Origin: UBA1479 sp038109305
GTDB lineage: Bacteria; Pseudomonadota; Alphaproteobacteria; Rhodospirillales; Casp-alpha2
Length of the DNA stretch: 33,029 nt
Assembly: GCA_038109305.1 (NCBI GenBank)
Contig: JAYNIR010000027.1
Location: forward strand, 1 to 33,029
Direction of reading: 5' to 3'
The notes under the pieces are model-generated. The model did no database searches. It saw nothing but the letters and a program-made list of their open reading frames with translations, and was not told the origin of the DNA. Made by a program: the position numbers and the translations under genes. Shown piece by piece: positions 1 through 7,978 of this stretch (position 1 is its first letter; each line of letters opens with the position of its first letter).

Positions 1-55
1 TCGCCGCTTTCTCAGTGCCTTTGAGGGCTCTGTAGTCGTCCTTAATGCGGGCCAT
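1..55 (-). CDS. fliG: Flagellar motor switch protein FliG, N-terminal fragment
   Basis: Only the first 18 codons are in the window (ATG at 55-53); the gene runs off the left edge. The visible protein starts MARIKDDYRALKGTEKAA, which fits the start of alphaproteobacterial FliG, where a DYR-L-G-EKAA segment opens the first domain. FliG is the C-ring protein that binds the FliF C-terminus and carries torque. An AAAGGAT ribosome binding site lies about 6 bases upstream. It is the gene immediately downstream of fliF, the usual order, and is probably cotranscribed with it. The identification rests on a short stretch plus gene order. Confidence 0.8.
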   Translation of the reverse strand, partial: MARIKDDYRALKGTEKAA

Positions 56-78
56 AAAACGCTATCCTTTGGGCTGTG

Positions 79-97
79 CCCGGCGGTTTTCGCCGGG
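79..97 (-). other. Intercistronic hairpin between fliF and fliG
   Basis: A perfect 7-bp inverted repeat (CCCGGCG, loop GTTTT, CGCCGGG) sits directly after the fliF stop and before the fliG ribosome binding site. There is no U-run on the transcribed strand, so I read it as an mRNA stability or processing element rather than a terminator. Confidence 0.5.
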
Positions 98-1738
98 TTA
101 GGCTTCTTGGTACATCCACGCACGGATGATCGAGAGGGCTTCTTCTGGGTGCTTTTCTACGATTTCGCCGACTTTTTTGACCGAAGACGCCTTGACGCGG
201 CCTTCGACGCGGTCGATGTCGATGAGTTCTTCGAACTGCTCTTCTTCCATCTCGGCCGGGGCAAGCGCCGACGGCCCGCCCAGGAGACCCGCCGCGTGCG
301 ACGACGAATCGGCCAACAGGCGTCCCGCGGCTTCTTGCGCGGACGGGATGGACTCGAAGGCACGGCTGACCAGCGGCCGGACCACAAGCAAAATTACCAG
401 AATGCCGAGGATCGAGAGAACCAGGATTTCGGCCAGACGCAGCAGATCGTTCTTGCCGAGGCCGAAGAACAGTTCCAGCGGCTCTTCGAATTTTTCGGCG
501 GCGGCGAATTCCATGTTCACCACTTCGACGCTGTCGCCGCGGTCACTGCTGAACCCGACGGTGTTGCGCACCAGGGTCGCCAGCAGTTCCATCTGTTCTT
601 TGGCGCGGGGGGTATAGGTCTTTTTCCCGTCGCCGTCGCGGCCGACCACGCCGTTGACGAGCACGGCAATGGTTAACCTTTTGATATTCCCGTCAGTTTT
701 GACGTGATTGACGGTCTTTTTCGAAATTTCGAAGTTGACGGTTTCTTCGGTCGAACTTTCGTCCGACTGGGCCTTAGCGCGGGCGTCGCCGCCGGGCGCG
801 CCGTCGGGCAGGTTGGTGCCGACGGTGACCGGGTCGTTTTCCTGTTCCTGGTTACGGGCGGCGCGTTCCACGGTTTGCGTGGAGCGGATTACCTGCCCGT
901 CCGGATTGTAGATTTCTTCGGTCGTGGAAATTCGGTCGAAATCAATGTCGGCACTGACTTCGGCGCGGACATTGCCGAATCCGACGGTCTGTTCCAGAAG
1001 TTCCTCGACGGTCCGCGCCATGCGAGCTTCGAAAGTGCGACGGCGGCCTTCATTCTTGGCGGCGCTGGTCTGTGCCGAGGTATCGTCCTGAAACCCGGTC
1101 GACAGAAGTTTACCTTTGTCGTCTATGATGGTGATGCGGCCGGGCTTGAGCCCCGGAACGGCCGACGCGACCAGGTGCTGAACCGAGGAAACCTGTTCAG
1201 GATCAAGGCGTTTGCTGGAACGCATTTGGAGCACCACGGAGGCGCTCGGTTGTTGTTCCTCGCGGGAGAATAGCTGCCGTTTCGGCATCACCAGGTGGAC
1301 GCGGGCCCGGTGTACGATGTCCATGGATTGGATGGTTCGGCCGAGTTCCCCCTCGAGCGCGCGGCGCAGGTTTACGTTCTGCAGGAAATTCGTCGTGCCG
1401 AGGGCGTCTGTGTTGTCGAACAACTCGAACCCGACCTTGCCGCCGACGGGGAGGCCCCGATCGGCCATCTGCAACCGCAATTCAAGCTGTTTTTCCGCGG
1501 GGACCCAAACGGCCGTGCCCTGGTCGCGGATTTCCGTATGGTGACCCAACCGGCCGATCTCCGTCGCAATGTTCCGGGAATCGTTCGGATCCAGGTTTGA
1601 ATATAACAGCGCCATGTTGGGCTGGCCCAGTTTCGTCAACAGAAAGATGAAGAAACCGAGCATGGCGATCATCACCCCGCCCATGATGGCGAGGCGGGCC
1701 GGAGCGAGACCGCGTAAAGCTTGTGTGATTGCGTCCAC
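98..1738 (-). CDS. fliF: Flagellar M-ring protein FliF
   Basis: FliF forms the MS ring of the flagellar basal body in the inner membrane, housing the export gate and anchoring the C-ring. The 546-residue length is normal for the family. A first membrane segment is visible at about residues 16-36 and a second at about 433-453. Between them lies a large periplasmic part containing the YscJ/FliF ring-building domain (for example the RRALEGELGRTIQSMD stretch). The tail beyond residue 454 is acidic and ends in a conserved amphipathic segment (KKVGEIVEKHPEEAL to the end), the FliG-binding tail. The start codon is GTG (1738-1736), preceded by a GGGGGA ribosome binding site; TAA stop. fliG follows 42 bases later. 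The 301-base upstream region holds repeated TTGCCC boxes and a CtrA-like site. Confidence 0.97.
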   Translation of the reverse strand: MDAITQALRGLAPARLAIMGGVMIAMLGFFIFLLTKLGQPNMALLYSNLDPNDSRNIATEIGRLGHHTEIRDQGTAVWVPAEKQLELRLQMADRGLPVGGKVGFELFDNTDALGTTNFLQNVNLRRALEGELGRTIQSMDIVHRARVHLVMPKRQLFSREEQQPSASVVLQMRSSKRLDPEQVSSVQHLVASAVPGLKPGRITIIDDKGKLLSTGFQDDTSAQTSAAKNEGRRRTFEARMARTVEELLEQTVGFGNVRAEVSADIDFDRISTTEEIYNPDGQVIRSTQTVERAARNQEQENDPVTVGTNLPDGAPGGDARAKAQSDESSTEETVNFEISKKTVNHVKTDGNIKRLTIAVLVNGVVGRDGDGKKTYTPRAKEQMELLATLVRNTVGFSSDRGDSVEVVNMEFAAAEKFEEPLELFFGLGKNDLLRLAEILVLSILGILVILLVVRPLVSRAFESIPSAQEAAGRLLADSSSHAAGLLGGPSALAPAEMEEEQFEELIDIDRVEGRVKASSVKKVGEIVEKHPEEALSIIRAWMYQEA

Positions 1739-1837
1739 TTGCGTCCCCCGTGGCGTCAGGAGTGTTAACCCGCCGGACGGTCCGATTTCCCTGAATTTCC
1801 GCGCCTATGCGGACGGGCCGAAAATACGAACTTTCCG

Positions 1838-1913
1838 TTGCCCAGAGCCTATTGGGGGGGCAGTGAACAAGTGGTTAACAGTGGGCAATTTTTGCCCAGT
1901 TTTCGTTGCCCGG
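1838..1913. promoter_or_regulatory. Cluster of TTGCCC(A/G)G boxes upstream of fliF
   Basis: TTGCCCAG occurs at 1838-1845 and 1892-1899, and TTGCCCGG at 1907-1914. An inverted copy, TGGGCAA, lies at 1882-1888 and forms a perfect 7-bp dyad (3-base spacer) with TTGCCCA at 1892-1898. All are about 100-175 bases upstream of the fliF start. Repeated boxes with one dyad look like operator sites for a dimeric regulator; which regulator is unknown. Confidence 0.4.
1864..1878 (-). promoter_or_regulatory. CtrA-like box upstream of fliF
   Basis: On the minus strand the sequence reads TTAA-CCACTTG-TTCA, one mismatch from the CtrA consensus TTAA-N7-TTAA, and it begins with TTAACCA as strong sites do. It is 126 bases upstream of the fliF start. 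In Caulobacter, early flagellar operons are activated by CtrA and repressed by SciP, whose gene is the immediate upstream neighbour here. Binding is inferred from sequence only. Confidence 0.4.
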
Positions 1914-2039
1914 GGGAGTAGCGGACGGTTGGGTGCGGCGACGGGTCGGACACGCCAGGCGTTCTGCTGAACAATCGGGCGGCAAACAGGCCGGAAATGG
2001 GGTCGATTTGGGGGGAGCTGGCTCGGGTGCGGGCGGAAA

Positions 2040-2429
2040 TTAAGCCTGGACGCCGGCACCGCCGCGGCGCGCCTTGCGCTGGGCGATGTTGCGGTATTGC
2101 TGCGTCCGGGTGGTGTGGAGCCCGCGAAGACCGTGATCCCCGATCAGCTGTTCCCACGAGATGTATTCGTCTTCGGACAGGGAATACCGGCGGCAGGCAT
2201 CCTGCAGCGACAGCAGGCCGCCGCGCACGGCGGCGACGACTTCGGCCTTGCGCCGGGCGACCCAGCGTTTGGTCGACGGCGGCGGCAGATCGTCAAGCGT
2301 CAGCGGCGCGCCGTCGGGGCCCATGGTTTCCGCGCGGCGGGCAGCAAAGGTGCGGCCGCCGTCGCCACCCACAAGTCGTACGTGCGAGTCGGTCCGGTTG
2401 TCGGAATCTTGGCGCTTCAGAAAAGTCAT
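2040..2429 (-). CDS. sciP: SciP-like CtrA inhibitor (DUF1153 protein)
   Basis: The 129-residue protein carries the DUF1153 core at about residues 36-115: GPDGAPLTLDDLPPP, then KRWVARRKAEVVAAVRGG, LLSLQDACRRYSLS and EEYISW-like and GLRGL segments, forming a helix-turn-helix domain. In Caulobacter crescentus SciP binds CtrA and blocks its recruitment of RNA polymerase, turning off flagellar and cell-cycle genes. The N-terminal 35 residues are variable and the ATG at 2429 has only a weak AGAAGAAACGAG ribosome binding site, so a later start is possible. Placement between flgE and fliF fits a regulator of flagellar timing. A loose CtrA-like pair (CTAA-N7-CTAA, 2555-2569) lies 126 bases upstream but has two mismatches. 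Confidence 0.9.
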   Translation of the reverse strand: MTFLKRQDSDNRTDSHVRLVGGDGGRTFAARRAETMGPDGAPLTLDDLPPPSTKRWVARRKAEVVAAVRGGLLSLQDACRRYSLSEDEYISWEQLIGDHGLRGLHTTRTQQYRNIAQRKARRGGAGVQA

Positions 2430-2480
2430 GTCTGCTGCTCGTTTCTTCTGGTCACTCTTCTCAAGACACAGGAGGACCCG

Positions 2481-2558
2481 ATGGCCCCAGGTCTACTTTC
2501 TGGGCTGGCGGTGTTCCGCATGCCCTTTATGGCTCCAAATTTACCGCCCGAGGTCTAA
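2481..2558 (+). CDS. Possible 25-residue small ORF with a strong ribosome binding site
   Basis: A plus-strand frame encodes 25 residues, opening MAPGLLSGLAVFRMPFMAP, with a TAA stop. A perfect AGGAGG at 2470-2475 sits 5 bases before the ATG, which is unusual for chance. It diverges from sciP and overlaps its upstream region. I recognise no family, and such a short frame may be accidental. It is listed because the ribosome binding site is better than those of most real genes here. Confidence 0.2.
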   Translation: MAPGLLSGLAVFRMPFMAPNLPPEV

Positions 2559-2658
2559 AGAAAGGCTAAAGAGCAAAGTTAAAATTCCCTCAATTTTCCA
2601 AGTGGTGATTTGCTCTTCGGCACCCAGCCGGTCGGCGCCGCGCGGTGCCTAAGAGCGA

Positions 2659-2695
2659 ACGGCCCCGGCGGGTATGGGTACACCGCCGGGGCCGT
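2659..2695 (-). terminator. Strong hairpin after flgE, probable terminator
   Basis: A perfect 13-bp GC-rich stem (2659-2671 with 2683-2695) encloses an 11-base loop, 27 bases past the flgE stop. The U-run that should follow is weak (TCGCTCTTAG on the minus strand), so termination may be partial. It closes the fliK-flgD-flgE unit and separates it from sciP. Confidence 0.65.
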
Positions 2696-2721
2696 CGAAG
2701 TGGATATGGTCAGACTAAGTC

Positions 2722-5163
2722 TTAGCGGCGGAGCCGGACCAGTTCGTCAAGCATTTCGTCCGCCGTGGTGATGATACGGGTGGCGGCGGAGAACGCCCGC
2801 TGCACGACGATCATCTTGGTGAACTCTTCGCCGATGTCGACGGTCGAGGCTTCGAGCGCCGCCTGAGTCACCGCGCCGGCGGGGCCGGAGTTCGCCGTCC
2901 GAAGCGTCGGGTCGCCCGAGGCCTGGGTGGCATTGAATACGTTACCCGTCCGGGAGCCGAGTTCGTTCACGTTGACGAAGGTGGCGATCGGTATCTTGAA
3001 CACCGGCCGGGTTTCACCGTTGTCGAACAGCGCCGTCATCAGGCCGTCGTCGGCCACCGTGACACCGGCAAAGGTGCCGAACTGCGAGCCGTCCTGCTGG
3101 ATAAACACCGGCGTGAACTCGGAACCGAATTGCGTCAGGCCATCGGCGATGCCGATGGTGCCGAAGTCCAGAGCCATCTGCGGCACGTTGGACGATCCGC
3201 CGTCGAAGTTGGCGGAGCCGTTGTCCCAGTTCAGGATTTCGATGGACGTCGGCGAAACCACCGACGGAAGGCCGGAACTGTCGAAGGTGATGGCCGAGGT
3301 CTTGTTGATCACGAACGGCCTGGTGGAGCTGAGGCTTGTGCCCGCGCTGTCGACCGGAGCGGTGGACGCGCCGGTTTGGTCCGCCGGATCGACCGGCAGA
3401 TTGGTAAAGGTGCTCGAGAACTGAACGTCGTAGGAACCGCTGCTGAGCACGTCCAAAACCAACGTGTTGGCCGTCGTCAAGCTGCCGGTTGTCGAGGTGA
3501 CGTTGGCGGCTTTCAGACGTACGGTCGAGGCGCCCGTGGCAAACTGCGGGTCGTTGGCTTCGATGGCGGATTCCAGGTTGGTCAGCATGGTGTTGATGTT
3601 CGCCAAGGCCGTGGTACCGCCGGTCGTCCCGATATCCACGACGACGCTGGTGGCCAGCGCCGCAACGCCGTCCGACGAAAATTCGTAGGTGATGCCGTTG
3701 ATCGAAACGGTTTCGGTATTGACGGGAACGGTCCTGAATTCGAACTGGAAGGCGTCCTGATAAAGGTTGTCCACACGGCTGACGGTAAAGCTCGTCGTCT
3801 GGGTCGTCGCCGCCGCGCCGGCGGATGTCCGGACACCGTCGGGGTTGACGACGATCGGGCCGGTGCCGTCTTCGGAGAACAGAACGGTCGAGGTGTTGAA
3901 CGGCGAAATCCGGATCCGGTTGTTAGTAAACCCGCCGTAATTGGCGAAGCCGGAGTCGACTGCCTTCACCTTGGAGACCAATTGCGAGACATAGTTGGAG
4001 GTCGATGTCGCGCTCGACGTGTCGACGATTTTCACGCCGTCCGTATCGGCCGGCGTGACGGTCGCGCCCGTGGTCATCGTCGCAACGGCGGCGGCAAAGG
4101 AGCCGGCCGCAACTTCGATCGAGGCGTTACTGTTTTTCGCGGTGATGGTGAAGGTTCCGTTGGCGTTACTGCCTGTGGTACCGGCAATCGTAATCGAGTC
4201 GCCGACAGCCAGTTCGGCGAACGTCGCGGAGTTGGAAGCAAGGATTTCGTCGCCGCCGCTCGGGCCCGTGCCGTCGTTGAAAGTCAGCGTGTTGGTCGGT
4301 GACGCCGTCAAGGTACCGAAGTTCTGGAACCGGTAGGTCACGGTCGCGTTGTCGCCGCTTTTGATCGTCATGGAAGACCGGTTGGCCGGCGTGCTTTCAA
4401 ACGCGACCTGGCCGCGGCTGTCGAACACGTTGGCGTTGGTGTCTTCAAGCGTCAGCACCGCGGCGCCTGTCGGCGGGTCGACCGCAACGTCCCACTGGTT
4501 GTCGCGGCCTGAGCGCGTGTACTGGAAGGAAATGTTTCGCGCGGTGCCGAGCGAGTCGAAGAACTGGACGTCTGACCGGTGGGTCTGCCCGGCCGTCGCG
4601 TTGGCCGGCAGGTTGGCGCCGATGGCGATGCCGGTGGTGGCCGACGCCGTGCCGCCGACCCGGTTCAGGTTGACGGTCGTCAGAAAGTCCGTGGAGATAA
4701 CGTTGGTGTTGGCGATCAGGATGTCCGAGTTGTTCGGGATGACCTGGCCCTGCGCGTTCACCGGGAACGCCTGCAGAAAGAAGCCCGCTGTGTTGCGGAG
4801 GTAGCCTTCGTTATCCTGGAAGAACTGGCCCGCCCGGGTGAACAGGAATTCGTTCGACAGGGTCGGCCGATTGGCTTCGTTGACGACGAAGAAGCCGGAA
4901 CCGGAAATACCAAGGTCGGTCTGCGAGGAGGATGACTGCAACAGGCCCTGAATGCCGGCGTCCGTACGCGGCCGGGACTGCACGCCACCGGCCGAGAAAA
5001 ACGTCGACGAGGTCTGCCGGGTGACCAGGGTCTGGAAGTTGACCTGCGTGCCCTTGTAACCCACCGTGTTGACGTTGGTGATGTTATCGGCGATGGCGCC
5101 CATCGCGCTCGACTGTGCGGTAAGGCCGGAAACGCCCGAGCTAAGTGCACCGAAAAGACCCAT
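2722..5163 (-). CDS. flgE: Flagellar hook protein FlgE
   Basis: FlgE polymerises into the hook, the universal joint between basal body and filament. The N-terminus has the rod/hook signature (MGLFGALSSGVSGLTAQSSA, then NITNVNTVGYKG at about 28-39), and a GSGFFVV segment opens the hook core. The C-terminus shows the conserved helix with EEFTKMIVVQRAFSAATRII and ends DEMLDELVRLRR. The middle, about residues 130-700, is Thr/Ser/Asn-rich surface domain. At 813 residues it is longer than typical hook proteins (about 400-600), the extra length being in this variable middle. The start is certain: a perfect AAGGAGGT at 5170-5177 stands 6 bases from the ATG. flgD lies upstream and a hairpin follows the stop. 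Confidence 0.97.
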   Translation of the reverse strand: MGLFGALSSGVSGLTAQSSAMGAIADNITNVNTVGYKGTQVNFQTLVTRQTSSTFFSAGGVQSRPRTDAGIQGLLQSSSSQTDLGISGSGFFVVNEANRPTLSNEFLFTRAGQFFQDNEGYLRNTAGFFLQAFPVNAQGQVIPNNSDILIANTNVISTDFLTTVNLNRVGGTASATTGIAIGANLPANATAGQTHRSDVQFFDSLGTARNISFQYTRSGRDNQWDVAVDPPTGAAVLTLEDTNANVFDSRGQVAFESTPANRSSMTIKSGDNATVTYRFQNFGTLTASPTNTLTFNDGTGPSGGDEILASNSATFAELAVGDSITIAGTTGSNANGTFTITAKNSNASIEVAAGSFAAAVATMTTGATVTPADTDGVKIVDTSSATSTSNYVSQLVSKVKAVDSGFANYGGFTNNRIRISPFNTSTVLFSEDGTGPIVVNPDGVRTSAGAAATTQTTSFTVSRVDNLYQDAFQFEFRTVPVNTETVSINGITYEFSSDGVAALATSVVVDIGTTGGTTALANINTMLTNLESAIEANDPQFATGASTVRLKAANVTSTTGSLTTANTLVLDVLSSGSYDVQFSSTFTNLPVDPADQTGASTAPVDSAGTSLSSTRPFVINKTSAITFDSSGLPSVVSPTSIEILNWDNGSANFDGGSSNVPQMALDFGTIGIADGLTQFGSEFTPVFIQQDGSQFGTFAGVTVADDGLMTALFDNGETRPVFKIPIATFVNVNELGSRTGNVFNATQASGDPTLRTANSGPAGAVTQAALEASTVDIGEEFTKMIVVQRAFSAATRIITTADEMLDELVRLRR

Positions 5164-5184
5164 TGTACTACCTCCTTAAAAGGT

Positions 5185-5215
5185 GCCGGTTCTCTGCCTT
5201 GTTGACCGAACCGGC
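5185..5215 (-). other. Hairpin just upstream of the flgE ribosome binding site
   Basis: GCCGGTTC (5185-5192) pairs perfectly with GAACCGGC (5208-5215) around a 15-base loop, only 7 bases 5' of the flgE Shine-Dalgarno. A second hairpin, CGCCCC-TGC-GGGGCG, lies at 5242-5256. Neither is followed by a U-run. They could mark mRNA processing or insulate the heavily translated hook cistron. Confidence 0.45.
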
Positions 5216-5283
5216 GGTCGTCAAATCCTGGTTTGTCCATACGCCCCTGCGGGGCGGGAATTCCTTTACTTGCGGCCCGGTCC

Positions 5284-5973
5284 TTATGACGCTGGGGCCG
5301 GCTCCGGCACTTCCTCGACCGAAAGAACCGTATCCTGGCTGACACGGAGCGGCCCAAGGAACAGCGTCGTTTCGCCGTTGACCACGCCGGCGCCGGTCAC
5401 CCGGCCGAACGAGGTCTGGTAAACTTCGACCAGCTTGCCGGTCGTGTCCTGCGCGTTGACCTGAACGGTATAGAGACCGTCTTGAACGGGCTGGCCGTTG
5501 TTGCCGACGCCGTCCCATTCGAAAACATGGATGCCGGCGTCGGTCTGCCCGTCGAAGGTCAGCACCTGGAGGCCTTCCGCGTTGGTCACCACGACGGTGT
5601 TGTTCACGACGCCCGACGGCACGTTGTAGGTGAACTTGGCCTTGCCGTTTTCGACGACCATGCCCTTGCCTTCAACCTCGACCTGGGTGTCGATGAAGTC
5701 GACCAGCGATGCAAGCTTGGTGGTTTCTTCAAGCTTCAGCAGTTTTTCCAGGTTGGAGTTCTGGAAGATTTGCTGTTCGACCGACGCGAATTGGACCAAC
5801 TGCGACGTGAATTCCGTCGCGTCCATGGGATCCAGCGGGTCTTGGTGCTGCAACTGGGTCGTCAGCAACGTGAGGAACCGGTTCAGGTCCTCTTCCAGCC
5901 CCTGGGCGCTTTGCGCCGATTGGCTGTTCGCATCGGTGTTTACCGTCGAAGAGATGCTGTTGATGATTGCCAT
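5284..5973 (-). CDS. flgD: Flagellar hook assembly scaffold (hook cap) FlgD
   Basis: FlgD caps the growing hook and guides FlgE insertion; it is exported and later discarded. The 229-residue protein begins with a flexible Ser/Gln/Asn-rich export region. The conserved FlgD block follows at about 29-65 (LNRFLTLLTTQLQHQDPLDP, then DATEFTSQLVQFASVEQQ). The C-terminal half is a beta-rich Ig/tudor-like region with FEWDGVGNNGQPVQDGLYTV, typical of FlgD. The ribosome binding site is weak (GGGAAACGG). It sits 50 bases after fliK and 120 bases before flgE, the standard hook operon order. Confidence 0.96.
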   Translation of the reverse strand: MAIINSISSTVNTDANSQSAQSAQGLEEDLNRFLTLLTTQLQHQDPLDPMDATEFTSQLVQFASVEQQIFQNSNLEKLLKLEETTKLASLVDFIDTQVEVEGKGMVVENGKAKFTYNVPSGVVNNTVVVTNAEGLQVLTFDGQTDAGIHVFEWDGVGNNGQPVQDGLYTVQVNAQDTTGKLVEVYQTSFGRVTGAGVVNGETTLFLGPLRVSQDTVLSVEEVPEPAPAS

Positions 5974-6023
5974 TGAACCGTTTCCCGATGCTTATCGATT
6001 GTCCAGGCCCCGCCGATCCCCGC

Positions 6024-7838
6024 TTATGCCCGAACGTCGACGCGGCCGTTGTGCAGGATACCCAGTTCGTGGGCAGCCACGGCCTGATCCATGACGGTCG
6101 GATCCAGGGTTTCGTCTTCGACGGCTTCGTCACCGGCGTTGCCGCCCGCGACCGACTTCTGTTCCTTGCCGTCTTCCTGACCTTTCAGATTGTAGTTGAG
6201 GTCGCCCGCTTCCATGTCCAGGCCGGCGTCGGAAAGAGCCTTGGCCAGCTGGTCGGAATCGCGGCGCAGCATTTCAAGCGTTTCCGGCTTGTCGGCGGTC
6301 ACCATAGCGATGGTGCGACCGTCGTGGGCGACTTCAAGCCGCACTTCCACACGGCCCAAATCCGCCGGGTGCAGCCGGATGTTGATCCGGTCGGCGCCCG
6401 CCTTGATCGCTTTGTTGATCTGCACGGTAACCTGATCGACCACCTTGTTCCTGGTGGCTTCCTGCGGCTGATGCTGGGCTTGCGCCTTTTGGGCGTGCTG
6501 CGCCTGATGGGTATTCTGTGTCTGGTTGGCGTTGGCGTTCGCCTGCGTCGCGTTGCCGTCGCCGCTGTTGGCGCTGTGGGTGCCCGCGTTGTTAGCGCCG
6601 GAAGACACTTGGACCGTGCCCTTGCCGTCGGCGGACAGCTGCGCCGCCGCCTGAGCCTGGGCGGCCTGACCGCCTTGCGCCTGAGCCTGAGTGGCCTGGG
6701 CTTGCGCCGGGTTCTGGTGCGTGCCGGCAATCGCCGTCTGCGCAACCGGATTCTGCACCTGGGTCTGCGCTTGGGACTGGCCGTTCTGGCCGCCCTTGTT
6801 GGCGCTGTCCATGCCGGCCTGCGCGGCCGACGCCGCCGTCAGGGCCGCCAGCGGTCGGCCGGAAAGGGCCGCCGCGTCGTCCTTAACGTTGACGTTGACC
6901 ATCAGTTTGGCACCGCCGCCCGTGGCTTCGGCGATTTTACCCGCCTGGACCTGGAGCAACGTTTCGGCCTGCTTGGCGTCGTCCCCGATGGCTTGTCCGT
7001 TGGTGTGAAGGTTGGCCATGGCGCGCAGGTTCTTGCCCTGGTTCTGCGCCTGCTGAAGGCCGTGGTTGCCGTCGCGCAGACCCTGCGTGATCTGCTGCGC
7101 GGCTTCGGAAACCTTCTCGCCGATGTTCTTGGCAATATCGGAAACCTGCTTGCCGAGCTCGCTGCCCGCAACCTGGGCGGCGATGGTCGCCAGCAACGTG
7201 TCCACCTGGCCGGCGGCGACATTCGCCTGGGCGTTCTGGGCGGCGGCGCCTTGCGCCTGGCCCTGGCCCTGTTTTTGGCCGTTTTCGCCGTTGCCGGACC
7301 CCGCGGCGGACGCCGCTTCGCCCTGATCGGACTTGCCGTCCGAACCCTGGCCGTTATTGCCCCGGTCGGAATCGCCGTCGCGGTTCACCGCATCCTGGCG
7401 GCGGTCGCCGGACTGACCGGCATCAGCGACGGCGTCGTCGTCGCGGGTGTCGCCGGCGGCGGCGGCATAGTCGTTGCGGCGGTCGTCGGCAAAGTCGCGT
7501 CCGGCATCGTCGCGCTGGCTGACCGATTGATCGTCGGTGCCGGCTTTACGGTCGTTCGCGCTATAACGGTCGTCCGACGGATCGCGTTTGGTGTCGCGCG
7601 CCGCCAGATTGTCTCGGAAATCGTTGGACCCGTTGTCGGACGAGCGCTCAAGCCGCGCCACGTCGCGGCCCTGAACCGCGGCAGTCTTGGCGGGGTCCAA
7701 GATCTTCGCCTGCATGTCCATGACCAGGTCTTGGAAAGTGGAGAACAGCTGCGCATGGGTCGAAAACCGCCCTGCCTGATTTTGAAGGGCGAGGGCCTGC
7801 TTAATCCCGGTGCCTGTGGCTGTAACTTGATCCAACAT
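6024..7838 (-). CDS. fliK: Flagellar hook-length control protein FliK
   Basis: FliK measures hook length during export and switches the secretion gate from hook to filament substrates. The 604-residue protein has the expected architecture: a long, low-complexity Gln/Ala/Asp/Asn-rich ruler region (for instance the alternating Ala/Gln run near 370-460). A compact C-terminal Flg_hook domain follows at about 464-555, with INIRLHPADLGRVEVRLEV and ETLEMLRRDSDQLAKAL. The start ATG has a TAAGGA ribosome binding site. It is first in the hook operon and is preceded by a well-formed sigma-54 promoter. The repetitive ruler yields long antisense reading frames that are not genes. Confidence 0.95.
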   Translation of the reverse strand: MLDQVTATGTGIKQALALQNQAGRFSTHAQLFSTFQDLVMDMQAKILDPAKTAAVQGRDVARLERSSDNGSNDFRDNLAARDTKRDPSDDRYSANDRKAGTDDQSVSQRDDAGRDFADDRRNDYAAAAGDTRDDDAVADAGQSGDRRQDAVNRDGDSDRGNNGQGSDGKSDQGEAASAAGSGNGENGQKQGQGQAQGAAAQNAQANVAAGQVDTLLATIAAQVAGSELGKQVSDIAKNIGEKVSEAAQQITQGLRDGNHGLQQAQNQGKNLRAMANLHTNGQAIGDDAKQAETLLQVQAGKIAEATGGGAKLMVNVNVKDDAAALSGRPLAALTAASAAQAGMDSANKGGQNGQSQAQTQVQNPVAQTAIAGTHQNPAQAQATQAQAQGGQAAQAQAAAQLSADGKGTVQVSSGANNAGTHSANSGDGNATQANANANQTQNTHQAQHAQKAQAQHQPQEATRNKVVDQVTVQINKAIKAGADRINIRLHPADLGRVEVRLEVAHDGRTIAMVTADKPETLEMLRRDSDQLAKALSDAGLDMEAGDLNYNLKGQEDGKEQKSVAGGNAGDEAVEDETLDPTVMDQAVAAHELGILHNGRVDVRA

Positions 7839-7913
7839 GTTCGTTCCTTACGCTTCGTTTGATGTCGATCCAAAAAAATGACACTTCGGGCGTTCTGCTC
7901 CGCGAACATCATC

Positions 7914-7930
7914 AGCAAGCGTTGGGCCAA
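7914..7930 (-). promoter_or_regulatory. Sigma-54 (RpoN) promoter for fliK-flgD-flgE
   Basis: The minus strand reads TTGGCCCAACGCTTGCT. The invariant -24 GG and -12 GC are separated by exactly 10 bases, and the TTGC of the -12 box is perfect; the -24 TGGCCC is one base off TGGCAC. Transcription would start near 7903, giving a leader of about 65 bases before the fliK ATG. In Caulobacter, hook operons are sigma-54 dependent and driven by the activator FlbD, so the placement is biologically sensible. An A-tract (7945-7952) lies just upstream, where IHF commonly binds. Confidence 0.75.
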
Positions 7931-7978
7931 AGGCTAAGCCGTTGTTTTTTTTAAATATAGAACTGTGAAGGAGGGGTA

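Larger units (their letters stand above)
1739..2039. other. Intergenic region upstream of fliF
   Basis: No convincing gene lies in these 301 bases. The region is the likely fliF promoter area. It contains a 17-base palindrome, three direct TTGCCC boxes with one inverted copy, a CtrA-like site, and a G-rich stretch near 1854-1860. I could not identify a clear -35/-10 pair or a correctly spaced sigma-54 promoter. Confidence 0.6.
2430..2721. other. Intergenic region between flgE and sciP
   Basis: This 292-base region holds the post-flgE hairpin (2659-2695), AT-richer sequence at about 2530-2600 that may contain the sciP promoter, a weak CtrA-like pair at 2555-2569, and a very short plus-strand reading frame at 2481-2558. 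No other gene was seen. Confidence 0.6.

Noticed and set aside
1882..1898. TGGGCAA-TTT-TTGCCCA upstream of fliF as a sigma-54 promoter
   Set aside because: GG and GC are 9, not 10, bases apart and the element is a symmetric palindrome, better read as an operator dyad.
2555..2569. CTAA-N7-CTAA upstream of sciP as a CtrA box
   Set aside because: Spacing fits but both half-sites are mismatched, so support is too weak to list as a separate site.
3130..4302. A 390-residue plus-strand frame antisense to flgE
   Set aside because: Arg/Gly-rich translation typical of the complement of a GC-rich gene; flgE on the other strand is unambiguous.
6300..7800. Low-complexity repeats in fliK as a CRISPR-like or mobile repeat
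   Set aside because: They are irregular codon-level repeats of Ala/Gln-coding triplets within a known ruler domain, with no regular unit or spacers.
5967..7862. A 631-residue plus-strand open frame antisense to fliK with hydrophobic repeats
   Set aside because: It mirrors the repetitive Gln/Ala ruler of fliK. FliK has a recognisable conserved domain, and the antisense frame matches no family and has no good ribosome binding site.
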